DNA of 64,000 bases. Origin: Dactylosporangium vinaceum (lineage in GTDB: Bacteria > Actinomycetota > Actinomycetes > Mycobacteriales > Micromonosporaceae). The stretch covers positions 6,634,001 through 6,698,000 of the forward strand of contig NZ_CP061913.1 of the NCBI RefSeq assembly GCF_019904175.1, given 5' to 3'. The translations under genes and the position numbers were made by a program. Under the pieces are notes generated by a model. That model was not told where the DNA came from. It worked only from the letters and a program-made list of their open reading frames with translations, and did not search any database. Position 1 is the stretch's first letter; each line of letters opens with the position of its first letter. Shown one piece after another: positions 48,815-57,868 of this stretch.

Positions 48815-50176
48815 CTATACAAGCGCATCGACGCCCGTGATGTCCCACAGCCGCACGACCGCGTCACCCCGGTCGAGCGTGGCGAGCGCCGCACCGCCGG
48901 CCGGGAACGCCACGTCGCAGGCCGGTGTGGCGATGCCGTGGACCAGCCCGCCCGTGGCCACGTCCCACACGCGGGTCTCCTCGCCGCCGGTGGCGAGGCG
49001 GGCGCCGTCCGGGCTGAAGGCCAGCCCGGACAGCCCCGGTGTGGCGAGGTCGTGGATCGTGTCGCCGGCCGGGAGGTGCAGCCGCACGTGCCGCAGGGTG
49101 CCGACGGCCAGCATCCGGCCGCCCGGCGCGGCGCGGCGCGCGGGCCCCCACGGACGCTGCCCCGCCCGGACCTCCCGGACGGCTCCGCCGGGTCCGAAGA
49201 CGACCCCGTCGAGGTGGAGGCGCGGCAGCGGCTCGTTGCTCCGCCGCGTCCCGGTAGCCACGTCCCAGACGGTGAGCCGCCCGCCCGAACGGTAGCCCCA
49301 CACGGCCAGGGTGGCGCCGTCCGGGCTGAACGACATCCCGTACGGGTCCACCGCATCGGGATGCTCGCCGATGCGGATCTCGCGCACCGGCACCGGCGCC
49401 GCCAGGATCGACGCGAGGTCCGCCGCGGCCCGCCGGTCGCCACCGGCGGCGAGCGACCGCAGCTGCGCGACAGCGGCCTCACGCTCCCCCTGATACAGCC
49501 GCAGCATCGCCTGGGTCCGCCGATACGCGACGGCCTCCGGCCGGTCGAGCAGCGCGATGACGTCCGCGCACCACCCGGACCGGCCCCGATGGCGCGAGGC
49601 CGCGAGCAGCCGGTCGTGCAGCCACGCGCTGGGCCCGATGACGGGGAGCAGCGCGACCGCCTCCTCGGCCCGGGCGGGCCACCAGCGCAGTGCTGTCCAG
49701 GCCAGTTCCCGGCGGGCCACCGGATCACCCGCCGCGGCCCGCCCGCGCACCACCTCGAGGCGCCGCGGGCCCCACAGGCCCTGGCTGCGCAGCCAGGACT
49801 CGACCCGGCGGCTGTCGGCCGGGGCGTGCTCGAGCTGCATCATGGCCTCCGGCACCCGCCCGAGCCCGGCGAGCAGCCGGGCCCGGCGACGCTGCGCGCT
49901 GACGTCGCCGGCCTCGGCCGGCGGGCGCAGCACCTCGACCGCCTCAGCGCTGCGCTTGCGCCGGACCAGCCAGTCGCTGTAGCCCCAGCGCGCGTCGACG
50001 TCCCCGGCCGCCATGCGGGCCAGCAGCTCGCCCGTCCGGTCGGTGTGGTTGAGCCACCGTGCGAGCACGCGCGCGGCGACGGTGTCCCCCGCGTCGGCCC
50101 GGCCGCGCAGTTCGTCGATGCGCCCCTCCCGCACCATCCGCTTCGCGCCGGCGTACGGCCCCTCGTGATACGCCAC
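48815..50176 (-). CDS. Helical-repeat plus WD40-like protein
   Basis: 453 residues from GTG 50176. Residues 1-265 are Ala/Arg/Leu-rich TPR/SEL1-like helical repeats (GRIDELRGRADAGDTVAARV, VLRPPAEAGDVSAQRRRARL, AQLRSLAAGGDRRAAADLAS). Residues 275-453 form WD40-type blades (SFSPDGATLAVWGYRSGGRL, AFSPDGARLATGGEETRVWD, VVRLWDITGVDALV), too few for a closed seven-bladed propeller. No catalytic motif, TM segment or signal. It probably acts as a cytoplasmic scaffold. Start is uncertain because no ATG lies near the N-terminus. Confidence 0.72.
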   Translation of the reverse strand: MAYHEGPYAGAKRMVREGRIDELRGRADAGDTVAARVLARWLNHTDRTGELLARMAAGDVDARWGYSDWLVRRKRSAEAVEVLRPPAEAGDVSAQRRRARLLAGLGRVPEAMMQLEHAPADSRRVESWLRSQGLWGPRRLEVVRGRAAAGDPVARRELAWTALRWWPARAEEAVALLPVIGPSAWLHDRLLAASRHRGRSGWCADVIALLDRPEAVAYRRTQAMLRLYQGEREAAVAQLRSLAAGGDRRAAADLASILAAPVPVREIRIGEHPDAVDPYGMSFSPDGATLAVWGYRSGGRLTVWDVATGTRRSNEPLPRLHLDGVVFGPGGAVREVRAGQRPWGPARRAAPGGRMLAVGTLRHVRLHLPAGDTIHDLATPGLSGLAFSPDGARLATGGEETRVWDVATGGLVHGIATPACDVAFPAGGAALATLDRGDAVVRLWDITGVDALV

Positions 50177-50277
50177 GCCGATGATGATGCCGCGGCGGGC
50201 GCCGATGCGTCTGCGGGATTTCTTGCCCCTTCGCACGGGGCGTCGCGCGGGCCGGCCTCCGCGAGGGCAGGGAGCGG

Positions 50278-51243
50278 CTACGGTGCCGGGGCCTCCGCCG
50301 GGGTGGAGCGGAACGACTGGCGGTAGGCCTGGGGGCTGACGCCGACCACGCGCTTGAAGCAGTCGCGGAACGCGGTCGGGGAGCCGAAGCCGGCCTGGCC
50401 GGCGATGCGGTCGACGGTGATCCCGGTCGCTTCCAGCAGGTACTGCGCGCGGCGCACCCGGGCCCGGTGCAGCCACTGCAGCGGGGTCGTGCCGGTCTGC
50501 TCGCGGAAGCGGCGGTTGAGGGTGCGCACGCTCATGCCCGCGTGGGCGGCGATCTTGCGGGTGGTGAGGTCCTCCCCCAGCGACTCGTCGAGCCAGCGCA
50601 GCAGCGGCTCCATGGTGGCGCCGCGCGGGACCGGGGGCTGCTCGTGGACGATGAACTGGGCCTGGCCGCCCTCGCGCTCCAGGGGGACGACCGACAGCTT
50701 GGCGGCCATGGTGGCGGCGGCCGAGCCGTGGTCGCGGCGGACGAGGTGCAGGCACAGGTCGAGGCCCGCGGCGGCGCCGGCGGAGGTGGCGAGGTGGCCG
50801 TGGTCGACGTAGAGCACATCGGGGTCGACGTCGATGGCCGGGTACGAGCGCGCCAGCAGCTCGGCGGCGGTCCAGTGCGTCGTGGCCCGGCGTCCGGCGA
50901 GCAGGCCCGTGGCGGCCAGGATGAACGCGCCCGAGCAGATGGAGGCCAGGCGGGCGCCGCGCTCGGAGGCGGCCCGCAGCCGGGCGATCACCTGCGGGTC
51001 GATCGGCTCGGTCACGTCGGCGCAGCCGGGCAGGATGACGGTGTCGGCGACGTCGAGCGTGTCGAGGCCCCACGGCGCCCGGATGGTGAACGCGCCCGCC
51101 TCCACCGTGCTCGCCGGCGCGCACACCCGTACCTCGTAGGGGTTGCGGCCGTCCTCCAGGCGCACCCGGGAGAACACCTCCAGCGGCGTGGCCAGGTCGA
51201 AGGGCACGACTCCCGGCAGCGCGAGGACCGCGACGATGTGCAT
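50278..51243 (-). CDS. GlxA-type AraC regulator with DJ-1/PfpI domain
   Basis: 321 residues. The N-terminal DJ-1/PfpI-like domain (about 1-170) has SICSGAFILA with Cys103 at the nucleophile-elbow position. The C-terminal AraC HTH pair is LTTRKIAAHAGMSVRTLNRR, FREQTGTTPLQWLHRARVRR, IAGQAGFGSPTAFRDCFKRV. Such regulators respond to small nitrogenous metabolites or toxic compounds. TAGGCT 6 bases before the ATG indicates a leaderless transcript. Divergent from the small membrane-protein pair at 51.3 kb, which may be its target. Confidence 0.93.
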   Translation of the reverse strand: MHIVAVLALPGVVPFDLATPLEVFSRVRLEDGRNPYEVRVCAPASTVEAGAFTIRAPWGLDTLDVADTVILPGCADVTEPIDPQVIARLRAASERGARLASICSGAFILAATGLLAGRRATTHWTAAELLARSYPAIDVDPDVLYVDHGHLATSAGAAAGLDLCLHLVRRDHGSAAATMAAKLSVVPLEREGGQAQFIVHEQPPVPRGATMEPLLRWLDESLGEDLTTRKIAAHAGMSVRTLNRRFREQTGTTPLQWLHRARVRRAQYLLEATGITVDRIAGQAGFGSPTAFRDCFKRVVGVSPQAYRQSFRSTPAEAPAP

Positions 51244-51249
51244 GCCCGC

Positions 51250-51255
51250 AGCCTA
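51250..51255 (-). promoter_or_regulatory. -10 hexamer TAGGCT, leaderless promoter of the GlxA-type gene
   Basis: TAGGCT on the minus strand ends 6 bases before the ATG at 51243. Confidence 0.5.
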
Positions 51256-51337
51256 GGCCAGCGGTGGCCGGGATCCGTTGATGTGTGGCATTCCCGCCAC
51301 TTTCCCGGTCCGGGGAACTTTCCTAAGTTCGATCACC

Positions 51338-51754
51338 GTGACGAAAGTGCTGCTCAGCATCCATGTGCTCGCCGCGATCATCGCCATCGGGCCGGTGACC
51401 GTCGCCGCGAGCATGTTCCCGGCGGTGGCCCGGCGGGGTGACGGCCGCGCGCTCGGCCTGCTGCATCGCATCTGCCGGGTGTACTCCACCATCGCCGTCG
51501 CCGTGCCGGTGTTCGGGCTGGCCACGGCGAGCAGTCTCGGCGTGCTCGGCGACGCCTGGCTGCTGACGTCGATCGCCCTCACCGTGCTCGCGGCCGCGCT
51601 GCTGGGCCTGGCGATCCTGCCGCGGCAGCGGCGCCTGATCGACGACGGTGGCGACGCGCGGCGGCTCGGGATGCTCACCGGCGTGTTCAACCTGCTGTGG
51701 GCGGTCGTCGTGGTCCTGATGATCGTGCGGCCCGGCTCCACGACGGGGGTGTGA
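51338..51754 (+). CDS. DUF2269-like membrane protein
   Basis: 138 residues from GTG 51338, four TM helices (about 4-24, 47-65, 74-95, 113-131). The opening KVLLSIHVLAAIIAIGPVTV and the HRICRVYSTIAVAVPVFGL segment are typical of DUF2269 proteins; function unknown. It precedes a second small membrane protein by two bases and is divergent from the GlxA-type regulator. Confidence 0.82.
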   Translation: MTKVLLSIHVLAAIIAIGPVTVAASMFPAVARRGDGRALGLLHRICRVYSTIAVAVPVFGLATASSLGVLGDAWLLTSIALTVLAAALLGLAILPRQRRLIDDGGDARRLGMLTGVFNLLWAVVVVLMIVRPGSTTGV

Positions 51755-51756
51755 CG

Positions 51757-51990
51757 ATGCCGCTGCTGCGGGCCGCGGCCCTGGTCGAGCTGGTGAGCCT
51801 GGTGGCGCTGCTGGTCAACCTGGCGACAGTGCACGTCGCCGCGGTGGCGTCGCTGCTCGGGCCGGTGCACGGCTGCGCGTACCTGCTGGTGATCGGGGCG
51901 ACCTGGCACCGCACGCGCTCGGCCCGCACCACGGTGCTGGCCGCCGTCCCGGTCGCCGGCGGGCTTCTCGCGCTGCGGCGGGTCCGGTGA
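51757..51990 (+). CDS. Small membrane protein (DUF3817-like)
   Basis: 77 residues from ATG 51757: ALVELVSLVALLVNLATVHV, SLLGPVHGCAYLLVIGATWH and a third helix before the basic end LRRVR. The GPxHG motif in TM2 is typical of DUF3817-type proteins. It follows the DUF2269-like gene with a two-base gap and probably works with it. Confidence 0.75.
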   Translation: MPLLRAAALVELVSLVALLVNLATVHVAAVASLLGPVHGCAYLLVIGATWHRTRSARTTVLAAVPVAGGLLALRRVR

Positions 51991-51993
51991 GCC

Positions 51994-52023
51994 CAGCCCG
52001 GCCGTCCCTGCTCGACCGGGCTG
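51994..52023. terminator. Hairpin between convergent genes
   Basis: CAGCCCGG and CCGGGCTG pair perfectly over 8 bp around a 14-base loop, between the DUF3817-like stop and the RCC1 protein stop. Confidence 0.6.
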
Positions 52024-52048
52024 GAGTCCTTACCGCACCGCCGGGCCG

Positions 52049-53197
52049 TTACGGCAGCGTCGCCGCGACCGGCGCCGAGCGCTGGGTGGTGGTGCCGTCG
52101 CCCAGCTGCGAGTTGCCGTTGTTGCCCCAGCACCACAGGCCGCCGTCCGTGCGGACGCCGCAGGTGTGGTAGCTGCTCGCGAAGTTCGCCGTCCAGGTCG
52201 TCAGCGTGCCGACCCGGGTGGGAGCGGACCGGTTGGTCGTGGTGCCGTCGCCGATCTGCGCGGTGATGTTGTTGCCCCAGCACCACAGGCTGCCGTCGGT
52301 GCGTGACCCGCAGGTCGTGTCGACGCCGGTGCCGACCTTGTTCCAGGTCGTGACGGTCCCGACCTGGACCGGGGTGTTCTGCAGCGAGCCGCTGACGCCC
52401 AGCTGGCCGTAGCCGTTCTCGCCCCAGCACCACAGCGTGCCGTTGGTGCGGGTGGCGCAGGTGTGCGCGTAGCCGGCGGCGACGCCGTTCCAGGTGGTGG
52501 CGGTACCCACCTGGGCCGGGGTGGTGGAGTAGCCGACGGTGCCCAGGCCCAGCTGCCCGGCCGAGCTGTCACCCCAGCACCACATGGTGCCGTCGGTCCG
52601 GGTGGCGCAGGTGTGGGCGTAGCCGGTGGTCACGCTCGCCCAGGTGGTGGCGGTGCCGATCTGCTGCGGCGTGGTGAACGTCCAGGCCGCGGAGCCGTTG
52701 CCGACCTGGCCGAGCCGGTTGTAGCCCCAGCACCACAGGGTGCCGTCGGTACGCGTGGCGCAGGTGTGCGCGTCACCGGCGCTCACGCTCGCCCACGTCG
52801 TGGCGGTGCCGACCTGCGTCGGGGTGGTCTTGTTGGCGGTGGTGCCGTCGCCGAGCTGGCCGCGGAAGTTACGGCCCCAGCACCACAGGGTGTGGTCGGT
52901 CCGGGTGGCGCAGGTGTGGCTGCTGCCGGCGTCGATGGTCGCCCAGGTCGTGGCGGTGCCGATCCGGGTCGCGGTGGACTTGTCGGTGCCGCTGCCGTCA
53001 CCGACCTCGCCGCTCCAGTTGCTGCCCCAGCAGTAGAGGCCGCCGTTGGTACCGATGGCACAGGAGTGCGCATAACCGGCGGTGACGCTGGCGGCCGGCG
53101 TGGCGGCCAGCGCGTTCGCCGGGCCGATCGTGGCGCCGACCCCGACGCCCGCGATGACCATCGCCGCCGTAGCGACGAACCTTCTCAGTTGGCTCAT
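52049..53197 (-). CDS. Secreted RCC1-repeat propeller protein
   Basis: 382 residues from ATG 53197. A signal peptide (about 1-31) is followed by seven near-identical about 50-residue RCC1 blades, each with HTCATRTDGTLWCWG and GQLGDGTT segments; two Cys per blade (HTC...LWCWG) suggest a disulfide in every blade. Seven blades make a closed propeller. Such exported RCC1 proteins in actinomycetes have no established function; a role in adhesion or binding is possible. TAGCGT lies 8 bases before the start. Confidence 0.9.
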   Translation of the reverse strand: MSQLRRFVATAAMVIAGVGVGATIGPANALAATPAASVTAGYAHSCAIGTNGGLYCWGSNWSGEVGDGSGTDKSTATRIGTATTWATIDAGSSHTCATRTDHTLWCWGRNFRGQLGDGTTANKTTPTQVGTATTWASVSAGDAHTCATRTDGTLWCWGYNRLGQVGNGSAAWTFTTPQQIGTATTWASVTTGYAHTCATRTDGTMWCWGDSSAGQLGLGTVGYSTTPAQVGTATTWNGVAAGYAHTCATRTNGTLWCWGENGYGQLGVSGSLQNTPVQVGTVTTWNKVGTGVDTTCGSRTDGSLWCWGNNITAQIGDGTTTNRSAPTRVGTLTTWTANFASSYHTCGVRTDGGLWCWGNNGNSQLGDGTTTQRSAPVAATLP

Positions 53198-53304
53198 GCG
53201 CTGCGACGCTAAGATCACCCCGTCGCGCAGGGCAACGCCCACGTCACCGAAACCGGCCCTGACCTGCACTTGACCGGGAAAGTTACAGCGCCGTCGGGCG
53301 GGTG

Positions 53305-54078
53305 TCAGGCGCCGGGCTGCTTGCGGTCCTCGCCCGACTCGGCGCCCGCGACGACCGTGGCCAGGGCGGCGCCGTCCGCGTTCGGGTCGCTGACCGTCTC
53401 GTCGGGCTTCGCCTCGTCATCATCCTCGTCCTCCTCGGCCGGGGCGGGGCCGACGGCCGAGGCGAGCAGGGCCGAGTTGGGGATGTTGAGCGGGCCGTCC
53501 TTGGTCTCCAGGATGGTGTACAGCAGGCCGGCGGAGACGATGACGCCGCGGTGGGGGCCGTTGATCGCGCCGGACATGACCCGCACCTGCTGGCCGGGGA
53601 CGTACGGGCGGGCGAACAGCAGCACCAGCCCCGCGAACAGGTTGCCCAGGACCGGCTGCGCGGCCAGGCCGACGATGATGCCGGTGATCGCCCCGCCGAC
53701 GAGCAGCTGACGCAGCTGGAGGCCGAGCAGGTCACAGACCGTGAGCACGGCGATGAGGTACCCGCCGAGGAGCACGAACAGCCGCAGCGGCGTCCCGGCC
53801 ACCGCCCCCGCGCGGGCCACCGCGATCCGCTGCACCTCGCGCGCCGCGGTCCGGCTGGCCGCCACGCCGAAGACGAGCGTGAGCAGCGCACAGCCGTAGG
53901 CCATCAGCCGGATCCGCAGCGACTGCGCGTGTACCCCGCCGATGTTGTGCCCGGTCACCAGGAACGCCAGCGCGAGCACACCGAAGACGATGGTCCGCCG
54001 GAAGTCGGGCCGCACGCGCAGGTCGATCGCCCGCAACGCGCTCCCGTCGGCCTTGCGCCACCCGGCCATCCAGCTCAT
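53305..54078 (-). CDS. MscS-family mechanosensitive-channel-like protein
   Basis: 257 residues. Four TM helices; the pore helix/beta-domain junction GLAAQPVLGNLFAGLVLLFA (about 138-157) and RPYVPGQQVRVMSGAING are the MscS signature. The last about 40 residues are acidic and disordered (PAEEDEDDDEAKPDETVSDP), and the usual C-terminal alpha-beta domain is missing, so this is a short form. GGAGG precedes the ATG. It could relieve osmotic pressure or sense membrane tension. Confidence 0.88.
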   Translation of the reverse strand: MSWMAGWRKADGSALRAIDLRVRPDFRRTIVFGVLALAFLVTGHNIGGVHAQSLRIRLMAYGCALLTLVFGVAASRTAAREVQRIAVARAGAVAGTPLRLFVLLGGYLIAVLTVCDLLGLQLRQLLVGGAITGIIVGLAAQPVLGNLFAGLVLLFARPYVPGQQVRVMSGAINGPHRGVIVSAGLLYTILETKDGPLNIPNSALLASAVGPAPAEEDEDDDEAKPDETVSDPNADGAALATVVAGAESGEDRKQPGA

Positions 54079-54148
54079 CGTCCTACCTCCAGCCCGGTTG
54101 CCGACCCTACCGTCCCGGCGTTGCGCCAGGCATCACCCGGGGTACCCC

Positions 54149-54154
54149 TAGGAT
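54149..54154 (+). promoter_or_regulatory. -10 hexamer TAGGAT, leaderless promoter of the VOC gene
   Basis: TAGGAT ends 7 bases before the ATG at 54162. Confidence 0.5.
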
Positions 54155-54161
54155 CTTGGCC

Positions 54162-54899
54162 ATGGCGACACGGCTGGTGCAGGTCAACATGAAGGCCCAC
54201 GACGACGCGGCGCTCGGCGCGTTCTGGGCGGCCGCCCTCGGCTGGTCCGTCTCCAGCGAGGCCCCCGGGGTGACCAACCTCGAGCCGGAGGGCTTCACCT
54301 ACCCCGACCCGTCAGCCGTCTGCATCGACCTGGTCGCCTCGGCGGAGCCCAAGACCGGCCAGAACCGCGTGCACCTCGACCTGGCCACCACCTCGAAGGC
54401 CCACCAGGCCGAGCTGGTCGACCGCCTGCGGTCCCTGGGCGCCCGCCCCGCCGACGTCGGCCAGGGCAGCGACGTCTCGTGGGTCGTCATGACCGACCCG
54501 GAGGGCAACGAGTTCTGCGTCCTGGACTGGCACGACCCGGACCACCCCACGGGCCCGATCGCCACCGTCGTCGTCCACTGCGCCGACCCGCGCGTGATGG
54601 CCGACTTCTGGAGCCGCGCCACCGACTGGACGCTGCTGCGCGTGTCCGACGACAGCGCGGTCCTGCGCTCGGCCGGCAACGTCGGCCCGTTCCTGCAGTT
54701 CCTGCACAGCCCGAACCCGAAGACCGGCTGGAACCGCGTCCACCTCGACGTGCGCCCCTACCCGGGCGACGACCCCGCGGCCGAGGCCGCCCGCCTGCGG
54801 TCGCTCGGCGCCACCGCCATCGACGTGGGCGACGACGTGCCGTGGACGGTCCTGGCCGACCCGGAGGGCAACGAGTTCTGCCTGCTCAGTCCCGGCTGA
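54162..54899 (+). CDS. Two-domain VOC/glyoxalase-like protein
   Basis: 245 residues: two tandem VOC modules, each ending in the same motif, VMTDPEGNEFCVLDW (about 108-122) and VLADPEGNEFCLLSPG (about 230-245). Each module has the QNRVHLDLAT/WNRVHLDVRP strand where metal-binding His lies. Such proteins are often divalent-metal enzymes or drug-binding proteins; specificity unknown. The start is the ATG at 54162, with a TTG at 54156 inside the promoter spacing rejected. Confidence 0.9.
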   Translation: MATRLVQVNMKAHDDAALGAFWAAALGWSVSSEAPGVTNLEPEGFTYPDPSAVCIDLVASAEPKTGQNRVHLDLATTSKAHQAELVDRLRSLGARPADVGQGSDVSWVVMTDPEGNEFCVLDWHDPDHPTGPIATVVVHCADPRVMADFWSRATDWTLLRVSDDSAVLRSAGNVGPFLQFLHSPNPKTGWNRVHLDVRPYPGDDPAAEAARLRSLGATAIDVGDDVPWTVLADPEGNEFCLLSPG

Positions 54900-54926
54900 T
54901 CCAGCACCGCTCGCCCGAGGTCCTTC

Positions 54927-54960
54927 GGATCGGCGCCGCCGAAGCCGGCGACGCCGATCC
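54927..54960. terminator. Hairpin between convergent genes
   Basis: GGATCGGCG and CGCCGATCC are perfect 9-bp arms around a 16-base loop, between the VOC stop and the propeller-protein stop. Confidence 0.65.
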
Positions 54961-54976
54961 TGCACTCCGTCGTGGC

Positions 54977-57613
54977 TCAGCCGAACAGGAGCAGTTGCCA
55001 CAGGTCGTAGGACTGGATGCCCCGCCCGTGGGTGGCGGCGTACAGGCGCAGGCCCGTCGGGCCCGTGCGCAGCTGCATGGTGGTGGTCGTGGGCAGGTTG
55101 CGGCCCAGGACCTTCCAGCCGGTGCGGCCCGGGGCGCGGTAGAAGACGCCCAGGTCGGTGCCGACGATCAGGCCGCCGCCCCAGATGACCTTCACGGCAT
55201 TCGCCGGGATGTCGGGGAGGTCGGCGGAGATGTCGGTCCAGTGCGCGCCCGCGTCGCGGGACTCGAAGACGTGCCCGACGCCGGCACCCGGGCCCTCGGT
55301 CCACTTGCGCGAGTAGCCGTTCATGGCCACGAACACGTGGTTGGGGTTGGCCGGGTCGACGTCGAAGCCGGAGACGTACCGGTTCGGGATCACACCGTCG
55401 ACCGGCAGGTCCAGCTGGTGCCAGCCGGTGCCGTCGGCCTTGCCGACCGCGATGCCCCGGGTGAAGCCCTGGTTGTTGCACGGGCCGCACCAGCCGACGT
55501 AGACCTGGCCGCCGGAGATGGCGACGCCGGTGGCGACGTGGCCGGCACCGAGGTCGAACACGTTGATCCAGTCGGCGCCCGACTGGATGTTGAAACCCTT
55601 GTGCTGGATCCACACATGGGTGCCGCCGGCGACCCAGTCGTTGCCGTTCGCCGCGATCGGCGCGATGAACCGGGCGCCGGCCGAGCCGAGGGCATTGTCG
55701 GGCGGGGCGACGTTGCGGCTGGAGACCTTCGACGGGTCCGTGGTCCAGGAGCCGTCATTGACCGCGCAGTTGTTCGTCACCGACAGCGCCAGGTACACGT
55801 ACTCGGCCGCGATGTTGCACCCGTTGGCCGGGTCGACGATGGTGTCACCGCCGTCGCCGCCGAAGTTCGAGCCCATCACCCGGTCGCCGGGGCGCAGGAT
55901 CGACTGGCCGTTGTCCTGCAGACCACCGCTGACCGCCACACCCACATTGCGGCCCTGCCGGTCCAGGCCGACGCCGACGGAGTAGTACTGCAGCACGTCC
56001 ATGCTGCCGTCGTTGAGCGACGCCCAGTCGAGGGCGTGCCCGGACGCGTCGGCCCGGCCGTTGACCGGCCGCTTGTAGATGCCGCCGTCGTCGCCGACGA
56101 GCAGGTACGACCGGCCGCCGCTGCTGCCGATCGCGGCCGCGTGCTGGTCGGCGTGGACGGTCTGGTGGCAGTCGCCGGTCTGCTTCGACGGGTCGATGCT
56201 CCAGCAGGGGAACGGGAAGTTCCAGTACGGGCCGGGCGTGGTCCAGGTCGCGCCGGCGTCCCTGGTCTCGAAGACCTCCTCGAGGCCGAGGTACAGGTGC
56301 CGGGGGTCGTTCGGGTCGACCTGGAGGAACTGGTTGTACCAGCTCTGGATGCCCGGCATGTACCCGTCGTCGGTAAGCGCCGAGCCGGAGGCGGCGAGCT
56401 TGTGGTAGTCGGCGATGCGCGTCCACGGCCCGAGCGGGTTGCCGCTCGCGGAGACGAAGACGCCGTAGAGGTTGCTGTCGGGGTTTGTCGCGAGCATCTC
56501 CGGCGACTGCTCGATCGCGTAGTACTTCGACCCGTCGGCCGACCGCGAGAAGGTGACCGCGCCGACGTTGTCCGGGTCGCTGGCGATGTCGCCGCCGAGC
56601 GTCGTCTTCTGCCAGGCGCCGTGCACCCTGGTGTAGAAGCCGTTGTAGTCGTCGCTGCTGCGCCAGCCGATGGCCAGCACGACCTTCGACGGGTCCCGCG
56701 GGTCGATGGCGACGTCGTTGGCGATGTTCTTGTACGCCGCGTTGTCGTCGGCCGCGTCGGCCCCGCCCGGCAGGAACGACGGGTTGGGCGCGAACTCGAG
56801 GTGCCACGGCCCGGCGAGGTTGGCGACCGAGTGCGTCCACACGCCGCGGCTCGTCGCCGCCCAGACCGTGTCGCCGCCGAAGCGCAGCGCCCGGATCGTG
56901 GTGTTCTCCAACTCGGTGCCGCCGACCCGGTCGGAGGTCCGGAACTCGCCGTGGCGCGGGTCGTTCAGGACGTAGACACCGGTGCCGACGAAGCTCGTCG
57001 CGCTCGTGTTCGCCTCGCCGGTCGCGAACCACAGCCGGCCGCGGCCGTCGAGGCGCAGGTCGCCGGTGGCCGGGGCCGGAAGCTTGTCGGAGATCGGCTG
57101 CCAGCGCCCGCCACCGGTGGAGGAGCGCCACACGCCGCCGTTGGCGGACCCGGCGTACACAAAACCGCGGTCATCGGCGGCCATCCCGACCACCCGGCCG
57201 GTGACGTTCCCGGCGCCGCCGGAGGAGTTGGAGTTGATGTCGCGGTACCGGGGGTCGTCCGAGTTGTACGGCAGGCCGGTCTCGTCCGCCCACCGGCCGC
57301 CCGTGCGCGGCAGCGACTGCAGCTGGGCCCAGGCCGCCGAGTAGGCACCGGGGGCGACGACGCCGGGTGCGCTGCGGGCCTCGTTCCACTGGTCGGCCTG
57401 CTCCATGATGTCGCTGGAGCCCTCTTCGTCGTCGTCGCCCGGCGCGAGGCTCGACACGGTGCTCCCGCGATGGGCGGTGGCCGCGCGGTCGCCGGCGTGC
57501 AAGGGCCGCGGGGTTCCCGGTGGCGCGGCGCCGGCGGGCAGCCCGCCGAGGATGAGCAGCGTCGCCGATAAGCCGGCGACGGTGGACACACGTCGGTGCA
57601 TGGTGGGCCGCAA
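54977..57613 (-). CDS. Large secreted BNR/sortilin-like beta-propeller protein
   Basis: 878 residues. The signal peptide (STVAGLSATLLILGGLPAGA) is followed by an acidic segment and then many BNR-type blades with Asp-box-like turns (SANGGVWRSSTGGGRWQPIS, VFETRDAGATWTTPGPY, VFESRDAGAHWTDISADLPD). This layout matches the 'glycosyl hydrolase'-named exo-sialidase/xyloglucanase-like propellers, but no clear catalytic pair is seen, so enzymatic activity is open. Two Cys pairs (PCWSID/GDCHQ, WCGPCNNQ) may be disulfides. TTG 57613 has GGAGGG at good spacing; ATG 57601 is the alternative start. Confidence 0.82.
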   Translation of the reverse strand: MRPTMHRRVSTVAGLSATLLILGGLPAGAAPPGTPRPLHAGDRAATAHRGSTVSSLAPGDDDEEGSSDIMEQADQWNEARSAPGVVAPGAYSAAWAQLQSLPRTGGRWADETGLPYNSDDPRYRDINSNSSGGAGNVTGRVVGMAADDRGFVYAGSANGGVWRSSTGGGRWQPISDKLPAPATGDLRLDGRGRLWFATGEANTSATSFVGTGVYVLNDPRHGEFRTSDRVGGTELENTTIRALRFGGDTVWAATSRGVWTHSVANLAGPWHLEFAPNPSFLPGGADAADDNAAYKNIANDVAIDPRDPSKVVLAIGWRSSDDYNGFYTRVHGAWQKTTLGGDIASDPDNVGAVTFSRSADGSKYYAIEQSPEMLATNPDSNLYGVFVSASGNPLGPWTRIADYHKLAASGSALTDDGYMPGIQSWYNQFLQVDPNDPRHLYLGLEEVFETRDAGATWTTPGPYWNFPFPCWSIDPSKQTGDCHQTVHADQHAAAIGSSGGRSYLLVGDDGGIYKRPVNGRADASGHALDWASLNDGSMDVLQYYSVGVGLDRQGRNVGVAVSGGLQDNGQSILRPGDRVMGSNFGGDGGDTIVDPANGCNIAAEYVYLALSVTNNCAVNDGSWTTDPSKVSSRNVAPPDNALGSAGARFIAPIAANGNDWVAGGTHVWIQHKGFNIQSGADWINVFDLGAGHVATGVAISGGQVYVGWCGPCNNQGFTRGIAVGKADGTGWHQLDLPVDGVIPNRYVSGFDVDPANPNHVFVAMNGYSRKWTEGPGAGVGHVFESRDAGAHWTDISADLPDIPANAVKVIWGGGLIVGTDLGVFYRAPGRTGWKVLGRNLPTTTTMQLRTGPTGLRLYAATHGRGIQSYDLWQLLLFG

Positions 57614-57789
57614 TGCCCGCTCCCTCCGTGAGGAGTGCCGGCCGGTCCGGCCAGCGCGTTCACGCCCGATCGTTCATCGCGGCGGCGCGGGAGAGAAGCG
57701 GAGCCCGTCATCGGGGAACGCTTGAAGGGTTTCGGCAAGGGTAGACCATGATCAATGCATGGGCACCCCGCTGACCATCTCCATATTGA

Positions 57790-57815
57790 TTGTACCGGGA
57801 GAAAGCGCCGTACAA
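57790..57815. promoter_or_regulatory. Inverted repeat upstream of the HelD gene
   Basis: TTGTAC and GTACAA with a 14-base centre, in an AT-rich island, about 40 bases upstream of the HelD -10. A protein-binding site is plausible. It is not the rifamycin-associated element. Confidence 0.4.
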
Positions 57816-57854
57816 ATCGTCAGGAATGTGGATTTTCAGCGATTGAGCGGCGCC

Positions 57855-57860
57855 TACGCT
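57855..57860 (+). promoter_or_regulatory. -10 hexamer TACGCT, near-leaderless promoter of the HelD gene
   Basis: TACGCT ends 8 bases before the GTG at 57869; no ribosome site. Confidence 0.5.
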
Positions 57861-57868
57861 CGGCCCTT

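Noticed and set aside
54479..57571. 1030-codon open frame on the plus strand
   Set aside because: Antisense to the secreted propeller gene and the VOC 3' end; no motif, valine/arginine-rich shadow.
57725..57755. Rifamycin-associated element before the HelD gene
   Set aside because: CTTG and CAAG occur but are separated by 11 bases and lack the G/C arms of the known element.
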